From positions 3,286,001 to 3,350,000 of the forward strand of contig OY744463.1 of assembly GCA_963556145.1 (NCBI GenBank): a DNA stretch of 64,000 bases, in the 5' to 3' direction. The notes below the pieces were generated by a model that was given only the letters and a program-made list of their open reading frames with translations, had not been told where the DNA came from and ran no database searches. Position 1 is the first letter of the stretch. Each line of letters begins with the position of its first letter. This document shows, piece by piece, positions 31,894 through 43,420 of the stretch. The position numbers were made by a program, and so were the translations under genes. Source of the DNA: Hygrocybe punicea. Its lineage: Eukaryota; Basidiomycota; Agaricomycetes; Agaricales; Hygrophoraceae.

Positions 31894-33660
31894 GAGAAAA
31901 AAGCAAAATAGCCAGTGAACATGGTGGTTTGAAATTTTTGGCATCGTTCCAATATAATTACAACTTGACTCCAGGCCTTCAAATAATTCATTAGTTCAAC
32001 CTTACAGAGTCCATCTTGTGTTCATCTTTTGAAAAGGACTGAAGGTGAACTGAAGATGGACTTCATCTGGGCTTGGTACATTTTAGGTGAACTAAAATGG
32101 ATATTGTGGAGATGGTGGACTCCTACTACATCTCTATTGATCCAAACTTATTGATCAATTGGATTCAACTTGCTGTCAAGTTGGATCATGTGGTCCTAAC
32201 CATTATACACATTTTGTGGAGTGGACTCTTACCATTACATTAACCCCCAAGTTAAAGACTCTGGTGCCAAAATGGCATAATCCAGCACCTCTTGTAGAAA
32301 CAGAAATGGAACTTGAGGAGCATTGTGAGTGTATTTTTAGCACTTGAAGAAGTGATCTTCTTGTGGAAAGTATCCATCTCCAACTCCAATATGACTCTGA
32401 AAGCATATGAGCAGTGGAATACTCAGTTGTGTAGCTTTGAGTCAATTCTCAACAGAATGACTATTGATAATAATAATTTCAACTGGTTTTTGCATACTAT
32501 GCCTCTCATGCATAGTCAAAAGATTATAGAAAAGTAAAAGGAAAAACAGATGCGGGAGTGGACTTTGATGATAATGAAGAAGAAGAAGAAGAGGCAGATA
32601 TTGAAATTGACAGAGAGGATTGACTGGATTGGAGTGACTGATAACTTTGGTCAATATGACTTGATATTAACTGATATGAGTCAGAATGGGTGTTGCATTC
32701 TGATGAAAGACCCAGGATATAGGTTGTCATCTTTGGAGAAGATAATCCATGGCTTCAAAAAGAGGTTCATAAAACTCAGCCTTATGATCAGATCAGAAAG
32801 CTGTTGATCCAGTAGAGTCCAATTACTTCATGGCCTTTGATTCATTGATGTGGTAACAATCTGGCCTCTCATGTTTGCTTAGCCAAGTTTGGAAATATCA
32901 TCATTAATAATAGGACCACCAGGTGTATATGGATAGTCCTGCTCCATAGACAGTGATGGAAGAGAGTGGAAATAGAGTAAAGCAAGCGATACAAATTTTA
33001 GAGTCTGAAGTACATGCAGTAAACTATGTGCTATATATATGTGAATAGAGATAGAGATAAAGGCTGTGTACCATGGACAAGGAAATGAATATAGGAAAAA
33101 AGAGAATTGAAAGGAAGGTGACATATGGGGAAATGAAAAGGCTATGTGCCTTGGAATGGTGAAGGAAACATATACGGAAAGCAATGCTGTTCATAAGATG
33201 TAAGCCTAATAACTTAGTGGAGTGGAAACATGTGTGTCACAATAATGACAAAGTAAAGCAGGAAAAGGAAAAGAGAAGACAGGAGTGAAGAAATACCTTA
33301 ACAGCTATTTATTTTATTTGAATATCCCAGAAATGCAGCAATAAAATGAACAAATTTACAATGTTTTGCAAGGAATCCACTTGGACTCTGCTTGGACTCA
33401 ACTCAGACTTCACTCAGAATTCCTACCAAATATGGAGCATGGGAAAATATTGCCTAATTTGGTTAGCATGCCCATTGTATACCCAATCCCATATATAGTG
33501 TCAGATTTGTATTATTTACAAAATTGAGTGAGAAAAATGCAAAAAAGTTGAAAAAAGCCAGCACTTTGTAAAAACTCAGCAGAATTCTAAGTGGATTCCT
33601 AGTTGTAAATAAGCATACCCCATGAAAACTCACATAAATGACCATTCAAAGTGAAATTTA
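31894..33660. other. AT-rich decayed repeat sequence
   Basis: No intact gene. Around 32548-32620 the plus strand reads a short acidic frame (GVDFDDNEEEEEEADIEIDRED then stop, within 22 codons split here as GVDFDDNEEEEEE and ADIEIDRED) that looks like the remnant of an acidic domain of a transposon protein. Stop codons are dense elsewhere. Confidence 0.4.
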
Positions 33661-33662
33661 CT

Positions 33663-33736
33663 CAGAATTGATGAGTCCTTGAGGAGTCCTTGATTTTTGA
33701 GGAGTCCTTGAGGAGTCCTTGGGTCGTGAGGACTCC
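33663..33736. repeat. GAGGAGTCCTT short tandem repeat
   Basis: Four to five copies of TTGAGGAGTCC / GAGTCCTTGAGG within about 70 bases, ending GTGAGGACTCCTAAGG, which adds a small inverted copy. Confidence 0.75.
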
Positions 33737-33789
33737 TAAGGAATGTGTGGGAGAGTGCAACATCCAGGCCTTGGCATTCATTTTGCAGT

Positions 33790-34420
33790 TCAACAATGGG
33801 TCCGGCCAGCTAATGTTGGCTAAGTGACAGTTAGTACATGATGGAATCCATGTCCACCAATATATTCATGCATTTTCCAGTGGTCTTTAACATGTTACAA
33901 ACAAATGCCACAAAACATCGGCATCAACCTCGGTGTTAGTTTTGCAGTGGTACCATGGGTCTGGTTGGCTTACATACATTGGCTGAGAGACAGTTAGTCT
34001 ACAATGGGCACTATGTCCACCAAGATATCAAGAGGCTTTCTGGCGGTATTTTACATGTTACAAACAAAGACCAAAGAACATCATCCTCAACCTTGGCATT
34101 AGCTTTGCAGTTAAACCATGGGTCCAGCTGGCTTACATTGGCTGACAGACAATTAGTATACAATGGCCTCTATGTACACCAACAGTTCCATGAGCATTCC
34201 AGTGCTATTTTACATGTTATGAACAAATGCCAAAAAACATCGGCATGAACCTCAGTGTTAGTTTTGCAGTTGAACCATGGGTCCAGTCAGCTCACATTGG
34301 CTGAGAGACAGTTAGTAGACGATGGGCTCTATGTGCACCAATAGCTTCATGTGCTTGCCGGAGGTATTTGACAACCTACAATCAAACATTGGCCTCAAAC
34401 TTGGCATTGGCATCAGCATC
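33790..34420. repeat. About 160-base tandem satellite, four copies
   Basis: Units start at about 33793, 33951, 34114 and 34275 with ACCATGGGTCCAGC-GGCTTACATTGGCTGA, and each contains GACAGTTAGTA, ATGGGCTCTATGTCCACCAA and ACATGTTACAAACAAATGCC. Copies differ by 10-20 percent. Two of the units are open on the plus strand (LADRQLVYNGLYVHQQFHEH), which may be accidental. Confidence 0.85.
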
Positions 34421-34479
34421 AGCATCATGGTGAGTCCAGTGTTGGTTGGTTGGACAAATGTTTACTGCCCAACCTGTGC

Positions 34480-35031
34480 CAATACAGATGTAAATGTAGT
34501 AGCAAATGCTGCTTTGCCAATGCTAAGACTGATGCCAAGGCCAGTGCCAATGCTGATGCTGAGCTGATGTTCATGCTTGGGCTAATACAGCAGCTGCTGC
34601 TAATAAAAATTCCAACTCCAATGGCATTGTGATGACCCCTCAGCAAGTATGTTCATTAGAATGCTAATGTTTATACTATACCAATGCCGATGCCAGGGCC
34701 GATGCCGATGCTGAGGTTTATGCCTATGCCCATTCTCATGTCATTACTGTTACTGTTTCTAATGTCAATATGGCATTCAATACCTATGTATAACCCTTTA
34801 ACCATGGCATTGATGAGACTGATTGAGGATGCCAATGCCCATGCCAATGCTGATGCCAATGTGAACACTGATGGCAATGCCAATTGCAATGCTGATACCT
34901 ATGCCCATGCCCATCTTCATGCTATTACTGCAGCTAATGCTAGTGCAAATATTGACTCCAGTACCTCCAAGATTCATGATATTTCCGGGCTGATGTTGAT
35001 GCCAAGACAGATTCTGAAGCCGAGGCTGAGG
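34480..35031. repeat. GATGCCAATGCT low-complexity repeat
   Basis: Dense, imperfect repetition of 6- and 12-base units of the type GCCAATGCTGAT, interrupted by unrelated 30-60 base pieces. Read on the plus strand it gives runs of Asn-Ala-Asp-Ala. The same repeat resumes after the solo LTR at 35593-35640. Confidence 0.8.
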
Positions 35032-35036
35032 CCAAT

Positions 35037-35592
35037 TGTCATATCCCATGCAGCTCTGCCGGATTCCGACGAACTCCGCTCCGGACTTTTCCGCCGACTT
35101 ATCTTATCTTATCTTATCTTATCTTCTCGCGTACGTTATTGTTCTTCTCTTGTTAATTACTATTCTTCCCCATCTCCGTTTACTCCGACCTCCTTTTCTC
35201 TTCCTCCCCTTTGTTTACTTGTCACCGTACATAGCAACCTTTTATCCCTTTTATTTTCTTCCGAACTCCGGTCCTCTTTCCGGAGTTCATATTGTCTTCA
35301 CATCTCCAAGGACATGACAATTAGTCTACCAAGTATATAAACTAGAACTACAATGTCCTGTAACTCCGTTCAGAAAATCAACTTGAGTTCCTTATTTCTT
35401 ACCCACTCTCAAACTTAAGGCTTTCCCTTAAGCTCATTAGTTATCTTAGTACTTAGTCCGGAACTCCGGACTAACTCCACTCCGTCCACGTCTTCTCAAT
35501 ACGACTTAAGGAAGTAGTGAACCTACTTCAAGAGTTGACGTCTCCGCTCCTCCGAAGAACTCCGATCCTTCCGGAGTTGCACGCCTCTAACA
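35037..35592. mobile_element. Solo LTR (556 bases) with 5-base target duplication
   Basis: Starts TGTCATATCCCATGC and ends CGCCTCTAACA; CCAAT is duplicated at 35032-35036 and 35593-35597. It interrupts the GATGCC repeat, whose pattern continues on both sides. It contains a (TTATC)5 run at about 35100-35124, a TATATAA-type box near 35333 and several CCGGAGTT/AACTCCGG motifs. No internal retrotransposon domain, so it is a recombination product. Lineage unknown. Confidence 0.9.
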
Positions 35593-35727
35593 CCAATGCT
35601 GATGTTGAGGCTGATGCCAATGCTGATGTTATTACTGGAGCTAGTCCTACCACCAATATGTACTACAACACATTGCAAGATCCTCAGGAAGTGTATCAAT
35701 GATATTTCATTGGCTAGAGGGTATTAC

Positions 35728-35998
35728 ATGAGTAACAATGCCCCCTCAGAACCTCAGCCCAATGGTCTGAGACTGGTAACAATACCCCCAAAAAACCTCG
35801 GCCTAATGGTCTGAGACAGGTAACAATGCCCCCCAAAAATCTTGGCCCAATAGTCTGAGACGGGTAATGATACTCCCATAGAACTTTGGTCCAACAGTCT
35901 GAGATGGGTAACAATATCCCAGCAGAACTTCAGCCCATCAGTCTCACATGGGTAACAATACCACCATAGAACTTCGGCCCAACGGTCTGAGACAATAA
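35728..35998. repeat. About 46-base minisatellite, six copies
   Basis: Units of the form GGTCTGAGACGGGTAACAAT, then A-CCCCC-AGAACCTCGGCCCAAT. Divergence between copies is moderate. On the minus strand all copies are open and read repeated VSDHWAEVLRGHCYP-like modules. Confidence 0.85.
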
Positions 35999-35999
35999 C

Positions 36000-37053
36000 T
36001 CTGGCATTCCTGAGTTGCCCTGTCAAGTACCTAACAATAATATCTTCTCAGCCCAGATCAGCTGGCCTGTCTTAAATGTAACATTGTCAACCTCAGTTGT
36101 CCAGTCTGGCACAGGATAAGTCATGTCATGGGCTGTGTGCCAACAACACAAAAGGCATGAAGTTGGCCATTCTCAATTGGATAACACCCAAGGGACAGAG
36201 CTTTGAACCTGCTCTCAGTTGTAAGGTGAAGACAACTTGTGGATTCCATCACCTGTCAACTGGTGCACTCCTTTGTCCCACCTGAGTTGACTGGTCTTTA
36301 CCTCAGTTTGTTATTCCCTCGTCCCTATTATGTACTGAAATGAACCAATGAATTTTTTCAGTATTAAAGAGAAGCTCCATAGCAGTGAGATGCACATCCA
36401 TGGCGACCAGTGGCCTATCTTCCTCTATGTGGATCTCACATACAATCTGGTGTTATGTGAATGTTTGTTTCACCAAGAATTACCAGAGTTGACTTTGTTC
36501 AGGTACCTTCTTGTTGTTCGTGGGTTTCTAATATCTAAATAACCTAGCAGGAAGGGATTTGTAGGTATATGTACTGTATGAGTCAATAGAATGTAATAGT
36601 GAGGTCTCCTCAATTAAGAAGTGAGACTTTGAGTGGGTGTGGATGATGGTTGATAAGCATAATGTACTGAAATAATATATATTCACTACTGGAATATAAA
36701 ATGTGAATTAATGAATACTGATAGCAATATTCACCAATTTAATATGAATTGTTTTGGTTACAGGGCCTATTCAATCAAGAGTATCTCTGGGTATTATAAT
36801 ATCTGACTCAAATCCGAAGCTTCAAATGCACATTGGCTACTAGTTCAGGGATATCTTTAATACCTTTTGAATACTCTGTTTTGTTTAGGATGAAACCTTA
36901 ACCTTAGAAATGTATCTAGCTGACTAATGCTGACTAAAGCTGACTATTGGACTGATTGAACTGAGTGAACTGAGTGAATTCTCCTTAATTGACAAGGGGA
37001 ACTCAGAGAATGATAGAATGAGAGTGAACTGGACTGGATTACAAGCACTAGCT
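36000..37053. other. AT-rich stretch without a recognised gene
   Basis: Short open frames only. Near 36915-36975 a run of GCTGACTA / GAACTGAGT repeats occurs; the equivalent TGACTACTGA motifs continue after the hAT element at 39185-39235, consistent with one sequence split by that insertion. Confidence 0.4.
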
Positions 37054-37417
37054 ACTACAATTAGTGTTGCCACGGCTCGGTCCGGAACCATTAGCCATGG
37101 AGCCAGACCGATAATTAGCCGAGCCAAGCTGTTCACTCGGCTAACGGTTAAACCTTGGCTTAGCCACGGCTAGCCATTATTAGCCGTTACCAAATATCCA
37201 AATTAGGAAATTTAGGTTATCAGCCTGTTTGCTAGCTTCAACTTCACTTGGATAACCCCTCTGCTGCCTCCCACACCTCACAAACATGTACGGCCGCATT
37301 TCACAAGGTTTTCAGGTGTTTCTTTTTCTTTTTGTGTATCTCCACATAGCCTACCTATGTACATGTATATGAAAAAAAATGAAATATACCTACCTTCCGA
37401 AGCAACTGTGAAAGGGC

Positions 37418-37470
37418 AGGTGTGAATACCACGCACACGTCAATTGACACAGCCATGTATATTCGCGAGG
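37418..37470. repeat. CAATTG palindrome, half-degenerate copy
   Basis: CAATTG at 37441 and GCGAGG at 37465 are present; the expected left CCTCGC (about 37418) is mutated. The core is CACGTCAATTGACAC. Confidence 0.7.
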
Positions 37471-37564
37471 TGGGCTGGGCAGTACAGAGAGCGGTGGACT
37501 CGTCCTCATTTCCTTTCCTGTTGCTCCTGCCCAGCTGTCGCCGTTGTTATGGTCCTTGTGTTCA

Positions 37565-37617
37565 CCTCACGAATGCCGTGCGCACATCAATTGACATGGC
37601 CATACCCATTCGCGAGG
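37565..37617. repeat. CAATTG palindrome (53 bases)
   Basis: CCTCAC at 37565 (one change from CCTCGC), CAATTG at 37588 and GCGAGG at 37612: spacing 23 and 24. The core is GCACATCAATTGACATGG. Confidence 0.85.
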
Positions 37618-37689
37618 TGGTGGTTGGCTCGGGGAGGCAGTGGGGCAGGGCTATGGGGAGAGGGGTGGGACTTCTCGTCTTCGTTTGCC

Positions 37690-38247
37690 ATTCTTTTTGT
37701 GGACAAATGGCCAGTGTTTCATATCACGCTTGATCTCTTTGCCATCCATTTTGCGTCCAATGAGTCACTTGGCGTCAAAGACAGTGCTTTTGGGATTGGA
37801 GTGGAACGCATTTTAGGTGCTGTCCCCGACGCTGCGCGTATTTGGGGTCAGTATGAAAACGGATTTGCGGTGGACGTACAGCCGTTCGTCATTGCTGAAG
37901 CTGACCCAAGAGGGAGTTATCCGATGGCCTTGGTCATTGGTGATAATTTCCACATGGCCACCTCATTGGGCACTGTGGAATTGGGTCATCGAAGAATCAA
38001 TAAAGATAAAGATAAGTGCTTACCCGACAGCAAAAGACAGGCAAATAAGAAAAGAATCTACATTGTGCCTAAATCTAGAGGAAGTAATCAGAGAATCTAT
38101 ATCCCATGTACAGAACACATCACCAATTCCAATAACAGTACCATACTCTGACGAGGCAGTTGTCTGCTCTTCAACATGGGCTTTTGCAGGACACAAACAG
38201 AGGAGGGCAATGAATGCGATTAGAGCAAAGGAGAGAGAAGCCGCCAT
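37690..38247 (-). pseudogene. Captured 5' fragment of the ER Hsp70 (BiP/Kar2) gene
   Basis: ATG at 38245-38247 opens MAASLSFALIAFIALLCLCP, a clear signal peptide, then TTASSEYGTVIGI, the start of the BiP ATPase domain. After intron-like sequence and a degraded stretch where DLGTTYSCV is expected, [21 protein letters not shown] is readable from about 37962 in two pieces ([27 protein letters not shown]). After a second intron-like gap comes VGDST, NAFHSNPKSTVFDAK, LIGRKMDGKEIKRDMKHWPF and the match ends near 37690. Two stops are present, one of them TGA where the family has CGA (Arg of AKRLIG). Introns are retained, so genomic DNA was copied. Only about the first 110 residues of a ~670-residue chaperone are present; it cannot be functional. 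The intact donor gene is not in this window. Confidence 0.85.
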
Positions 38248-39143
38248 GCACTGGGGTTGGATGCATGGACGTCGAGGGAGACGAGACATGGTAATAAATT
38301 TTGCAGAACGATTGTCGTCATGGTCATTGTCGTCATGTCGGTAGACATTTCTAGCCTTGGGAGCACTTTGGATCCAGGCAAAAATGCCTGCTCATCAACA
38401 TCTGCTGGCATACGTGCTGGCGAACGCAGTAGCTGTAGTGGCAAAGCTGATGGTTGGTGGTGGTGGCGGTGGCGGTGGTGCCTGAACTTGCGAGCCCGAG
38501 TTCGAGGTCCCAGTTGCAGGGTGTTGGGATGCCGCCATGTTACCGCCGTGCGTAGCTAGACAGACCTTTGTTAGTAAAATGAAAGAAGAAGAAAAACCAA
38601 TGCAGCAGAGGTCAGTGCACGACCCTCTGCTATGTCTGGGATTGGCACGCGTCACTTGTCGTCGCTGCAGCGACGCTGCTGGCACTGCTGTTGCCATCGT
38701 TGCTGTTTGCTGTCACCGTGGTCATTGGTCGTTGCTGCTGACATCCGGGCTGCTGTTGCCTCGAGATCATTGGTGCTGTAATCAAGTAATAAAAATAAAA
38801 TTCAAAATTCAAGAAAAGACATAACGGGTGCTGCTTCCGTTGCTGCTTCATTCCTCGCCCCTCTGCTGGTCGCCGTTGGGGTGCTGTGGCCTTTATTTTG
38901 GGTTGGCCTGCGTTGTCGCGAGCTGGTGTGGCTGTGGCTGTTGGCGTGGTGTCACTGGTGTGCTCCGCATGTTTGTGGTGGTGAGATTTGGCCTTGTGCT
39001 ATAAATTTCCTTTTTTGGATGGCTAGCCGTGGTTTAGCCATTGCCACAATGGTCCGGTCTGGCTAATAACCCATATATGGGTTAGCCGTTGTTAGCCATA
39101 GCCAAGCCGAGCTGGACCGCGCCGTGGCAACACTAACTACAAT

Positions 39144-39880
39144 TACTAGTACTAATAGAATGAGGGATCACACTGTGTGAACCCAGACTGAGACTGACTA
39201 CTGATTGGTGAGGGGGGGAATGCTACTGACTACTGGAATTTGGGGGCCCTATTTATACTGTTGGAGAACAATGGGGGACTGAGAACAATGGAAAAGTGAG
39301 AACAATGGGACTGAGTCATGAGAACAATGGATGGCATCAAAGAGGCTGTGAACAATGGGCTCTATCTCCATTTGGACTGTTTAGAACAATGGACTGATCA
39401 GAGCAATAGACCTCCATTGTCTTTATGTAAGCAAACTATCACAATCACTCTCTGATGCATCCTATCTTATCATTATCTTATCATCCTCTTGTTCACATCT
39501 TATCTAATCATTTCCCATTATCTAGCTGAGCTGCTTTTGATCAATACAAGTAAACAAGATTTGTAATCAATCCATTACTGCTAATATAGGTAAGAATGCT
39601 AGTTGGGCTTGTCTCCTTGCACGCGCAATACAGAGAAATATATCATAAATACTAATGAGTGGTGGATGTGCCTCTGTGCACCATACATAAACGGCTAGGT
39701 CTGGGCATTGCCAGTGAAGCCATAATAAATGATATAAAGGTAAGCATATATACTATTTGTGTCTGTTCACTAGCATGTGTAATATGAAAAGGCATAAAAT
39801 GGGTACTAATCAGTGTAGGTGTGCATCCATAGTCTTGCACTTAAATATTTAAGTCCGTGGTCCAATGGTAAACCCATGAC
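39144..39880. other. AT-rich stretch with AGAACAATGG repeats
   Basis: From about 39262 to 39400 the motif GAGAACAATGG / GAACAATGGACTGA recurs six or seven times at irregular spacing. No gene seen. Confidence 0.5.
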
Positions 39881-39979
39881 ATTACACCCAAAACCATTTG
39901 GGGTCATGACATCGGAGGATCCTTGGAGTGGTTTATTGAGAAATCAGCTTTTGGTCACAGTTTGTAATAAATACTTCAT

Positions 39980-40500
39980 GTGCACTTTCCCAATTTATTT
40001 AATGGTATATATGGTTTCAAACACATATTCACTTCGCCAAGCTCGGTCAATGAAGAGGAGCCAAAAGTGACACAGTCGAATTCACGGTATGACATGTGTC
40101 ACAAAACTGTCCCTGGTGTGCATTGCCATGCAAGCAAGTGTTGTTGGATTCGTGAAATGATTACCTCTCACCATTATTCAGGTCTGCTTCACTCTCAGTT
40201 CCATGAGTACCTTCTCTTGCACTGATACCATCACAGATTCTGACATTCTACAATAGTCTCTTAGATCTACTTGAGGATGTTGACAAGAAGGAAGAAGTCG
40301 AGGATCTCCTCACATGGTGGAACCGGTAAGCCACATAACCTGTTGCAGATGATGTTTCTCATTGTTATTATGTTGCATATAGCAAAATCTTCCCACATTC
40401 TTTCTCAGACACCAGAGTTCCAATTGAGGGTATCACTTTGTCTTGCATCAGAGGGAAGAGGTGTGCATTCAGGGAAATGTAGCCTGGGCAAGTGGAACTG
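39980..40500 (+). pseudogene. Decayed DUF6698-like gene
   Basis: Readable blocks: GFKHIFTSPSSVNEEEPK, then after frameshifts FTLSSMSTFSCTDTITDSD, then LDLLEDVDKKEEVEDLLTWW followed by NR, a GTAAGC intron, and KIFPHSFSDTR. These match, in order, the pattern I know from the basidiomycete DUF6698 family (KHIFTSPSSV, sFSRTDTvtDSErFY, DLLTWWNRQIFP). Several frameshifts and stops interrupt them. The family is repetitive in Agaricomycetes and its function is unknown. Assignment is from memory of the motif series. Confidence 0.6.
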
Positions 40501-41188
40501 GTGAACCCCTGATAGATTAGCCTTCCCCAACAATATGAGTAAACTGTTTCTGGATGCCACCCATATCTTCCTGCCTGGTAATGATATCATTTGTCTCCAT
40601 CCTGCCCACTATCATCATTTTATTGTGGATGCGAATTTCCAGTATGACTACTGCATTGCCAGCAATATCATGATGCAATATCATGATGCATCTAATGAAA
40701 TGTCACCACTGAGACAGACCTTCCTGTTATCATATTGTCAATGCTTGTCATTTTCTGATCTTGCAGTCTAGTGTTGCCGTAGTTCGGTTCCGAACCTAGC
40801 CGAACCCGGTTCAAACCCCGAACCGAACCCGGGGTTCAGTCTAAGTTCAGCCAAATGCTGAACCGGACCGCGGGTTCGGTTCAGGGTTTCGAGGCTGGCC
40901 GGATTTCCTGAACGGCTCCAAACCGCGTCCAAACCGCGAACGCGGATATTTTTAAGGAATTTATTTCATTTGTTTTTCATATTTCTTTACTTACCATTTC
41001 GTGTTAAACGGTATCATGTGACCGGCCGTGACGAGGTAGCTTTCACGCGACACAGCAACATCAACGCGGATTGAACACAACACAATTTGTGTTGTGTTCC
41101 TCAAGGTAAGTTTCCTTTTTTTCTTAACTTTACTAATGTTATTTGCGACAGGAAAATCGACAACCACGGCAACGACAACCACGACGCC

Positions 41189-41340
41189 CAGCAGCAGCAG
41201 CAGCAGCAATGCCGGCAGCAGCAGCAACAGCGGCAGCGGCAACGGCAACAGCAGCAGCAGGAGCGCAGCAGCGACGGCGACGGCAGCAGCACCAGCAGCA
41301 CCAGCAGTGGGAGCGGCAGCAGCAGCAGCAACAGCACCAG
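41189..41340. repeat. CAG/CAA trinucleotide repeat
   Basis: Imperfect (CAG)n with CAA, CGG and ACG variants, inside the 839-base hAT-type element. Every frame is open, giving poly-Gln, poly-Ser or poly-Ala readings, which are probably not expressed. Confidence 0.9.
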
Positions 41341-41363
41341 ACGGCTCCCCCGTAGCCCAACTT

Positions 41364-41415
41364 CCTCGCGAAGCGTAGCGCCGTATCAATTGATACGTGC
41401 CTGCCATTCGCGAGG
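41364..41415. repeat. 52-base spaced palindrome
   Basis: CCTCGC at 41364, CAATTG at 41387 and GCGAGG at 41410, again 23/23. The core here is GTATCAATTGATAC, so the flanking pair differs from the other copies but symmetry is kept. Confidence 0.92.
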
Positions 41416-41615
41416 AGAACGGAGCTCAGGGGTGAGCCAACCTCGGTCTGGGGTTCAGACCGCGTCTGAACCCAGACCGAACGCTAAGAGACGGTTCAAA
41501 GCCGTTCGGGTCCAGGTTTGGCCATGCGCCAAACCGGACCCGAAGTTCAGTTCGCGGTTCCGCCAAAAAGGGTCGGAACCGGACCGAACTGAACTTCGGC
41601 AACACTATTGCAGTC

Positions 41616-42391
41616 AGTTCTGAAATTCTGATGAGGATGTGGCTTTGGTGTCATGATGAGCTCACTGCTGTGCCAGTGCCAACAATTACAATTATGACAC
41701 ATCTAATGAAAATTTTATCATTGAGATCATCCTGCTATCATCCTCATTGTTTGCAAATTGTTGAGCCTGATCTCGAAATTGTGGTCAAGCTGCTACTTTG
41801 TGGTCATGATTGACAGAATGGGTGTTATTGTAGCAGACATAGATTCATGGCTACTGCAGCACCATTGCTAACATAGTGATATGGTGGCAGCTTGTACATC
41901 AAGATGATATAGTTGTGAAATTTCTCATACAAAGATAATCATTGTTGCTAATGTGTATTCCTGATATATCTGAGGCTATTGATCTCTGAACTATCTTTAG
42001 TTGGAGCAAAGATATTGTTTGGTATTAACAATCATCTTGCTTGACATGATGTGTTTCCACCTACATAACAATACATTATCTGGGTTGGCCTGACTGTTAC
42101 CATGCTGATATTGGATTGTAACTGTGACACATCAGATCAGAATTTATCATACTGTATTTGCTAGATACTGTAGGTACTGTTTGTCACATTGACTGTCATC
42201 ATGCTTGACATGATATATGTTTACCTACATAACCATACAAGATCTGGATTGACCTGACTGTTGTCATAATGATACTGGATGTTAACTATGACATACCTGA
42301 TCAGGTATTACAAGGAATTATCATATTGTGTTTGATTTCCTGATGGAGATGAGATTAACAACACAACAGCCTCCATACTAATTTTCATCCA
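41616..42391. other. AT-rich repeat remnants
   Basis: Two diverged copies of a module with ATCATGCTTGACATGAT and CTACATAACCATACA-ATCTGG (about 42030-42110 and 42195-42255). No gene recognised. Confidence 0.45.
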
Positions 42392-42837
42392 CATCAGCAA
42401 AACAGCCGTTTTGGTATAGAATGATATAGATACCTGTCAAAACCCATAGTAGTCCATAGACACTTATAGACAACCCCAATTTGTATAGTGTCATATAGAT
42501 CTGGATAGAATGCCAGTCACACTATAGCACAGGACACAGGTACTGTCTTGCCCAGTCCTAGATACTTCATACTGCATATATAGCCTCAAAATGTTACTGT
42601 AACTTAGTAAATCTTGTCGACTTCGTGAAATTCTTCGAAGTCCAACATTTGTCCCTGTTTGGTACAGTTCATTCCTCTATCACTCCCTAGCCAGCCAGCA
42701 GCGCGAGCAGGCCAGACACATGGCAACAGTGATGACGACGAGCAAGAGTAAACAATAGGGCCAGGGTTCTGGCCAAGGTATGTTGTTATTTATCATTTGC
42801 TATATTGAGGTCTTTTTACAAGAACTCACTACCACCA

Positions 42838-43420
42838 AAGGAGGGTGAATCTGCGCTACCCCAGCTCAACCACGTTCACAAAAGACCCCACGGCCCTCCT
42901 CCGAGCCCCTTCCATGTCCAGGTGTGGAACGTTCAAGTCCAAACTCGAATGTTCCGCCAAAATAGGTATTTTTTTTTCTTTTGTTAATTTGAGGCCTCTA
43001 CCACACCTGCCTTTGCTGCCCCAGCCCAACCACATCCCCAAATGACCCTACAGCCCTCCTCCGAGCTTCTCCCATCCTCGTTTGAGCCTAAATTCAAATG
43101 TTCACCCAAAACAGGTATTTTTTTGTTAATTTTATCTATCTAACCCCCTCCCTCCACTCCCCTGGCCCAACCACATCCCAAAACGACCCCACGGCCCCCT
43201 CCTGCCCTGCCATGGCACAACATTCAAACTTAAACTCAAACATTGCACCAAAAAGGTAATCTTTTTTCTTGCTTTGGTCCCTCTAACCCACCTCCCTAGC
43301 CCAGCTGCATTCCCAAAACACCCCATGGCCCCTTTCCAAGCCCCTCCTGCCTGGCGCGGTGGAAGGTTCAAGCCCAATCTTGAACATTCCGCCAAAAGAG
43401 GTAATTTCTTTTTTTTTTGA
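42838..43420. repeat. About 145-base tandem repeat with intron-donor-like ends
   Basis: Four degenerate units, each with CCCAGCCCAACCACAT, then CCACGGCCCTCCTCC and TTCAAACTCAAACATT, and each ending AAA-GGTA-TTTTTTTT (GGTATT or GGTAAT at about 42963, 43113, 43256 and 43400; spacing 151, 142 and 144). A fifth partial unit reaches about 43510. Confidence 0.85.

Larger units (their letters stand above)
37062..39135. mobile_element. hAT-type element (2074 bases) carrying a captured BiP/Kar2 gene start
   Basis: Left end TAGTGTTGCCACGGCTCGGT, right end GCGCCGTGGCAACACTA. Target duplication ACTACAAT at 37054-37061 and 39136-39143. Subterminal GGCTAGCC/GGCTTAGCC repeats on both sides. No transposase. 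The interior contains two copies of the 52-53 base CAATTG palindrome and, on the minus strand, several exons of an ER Hsp70 gene. This fits a Pack-type (transduplicating) element. Confidence 0.95.
40769..41607. mobile_element. hAT-type element (839 bases) with CAG-repeat core
   Basis: Ends TAGTGTTGCCGTAGTTCGGT and CTTCGGCAACACTA. Target duplication TTGCAGTC at 40761-40768 and 41608-41615. Subterminal regions are packed with GAACC/GGTTC motifs. The middle (41189-41340) is a CAG/CAA/CGG trinucleotide run, and a 52-base CAATTG palindrome lies at 41364-41415. No transposase. A second, interrupted copy in reverse orientation is at 59341-60352. Confidence 0.96.

Noticed and set aside
37422..38151. 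Plus-strand protein FAIHFASNESLGVKDSAFGI
   Set aside because: It is the complement of the BiP/Kar2 exons, which give a far better family match on the minus strand.
41087..41623. Poly-Gln protein over the CAG repeat
   Set aside because: All frames are open because of the triplet repeat, and the region lies wholly inside a non-autonomous hAT-type element.
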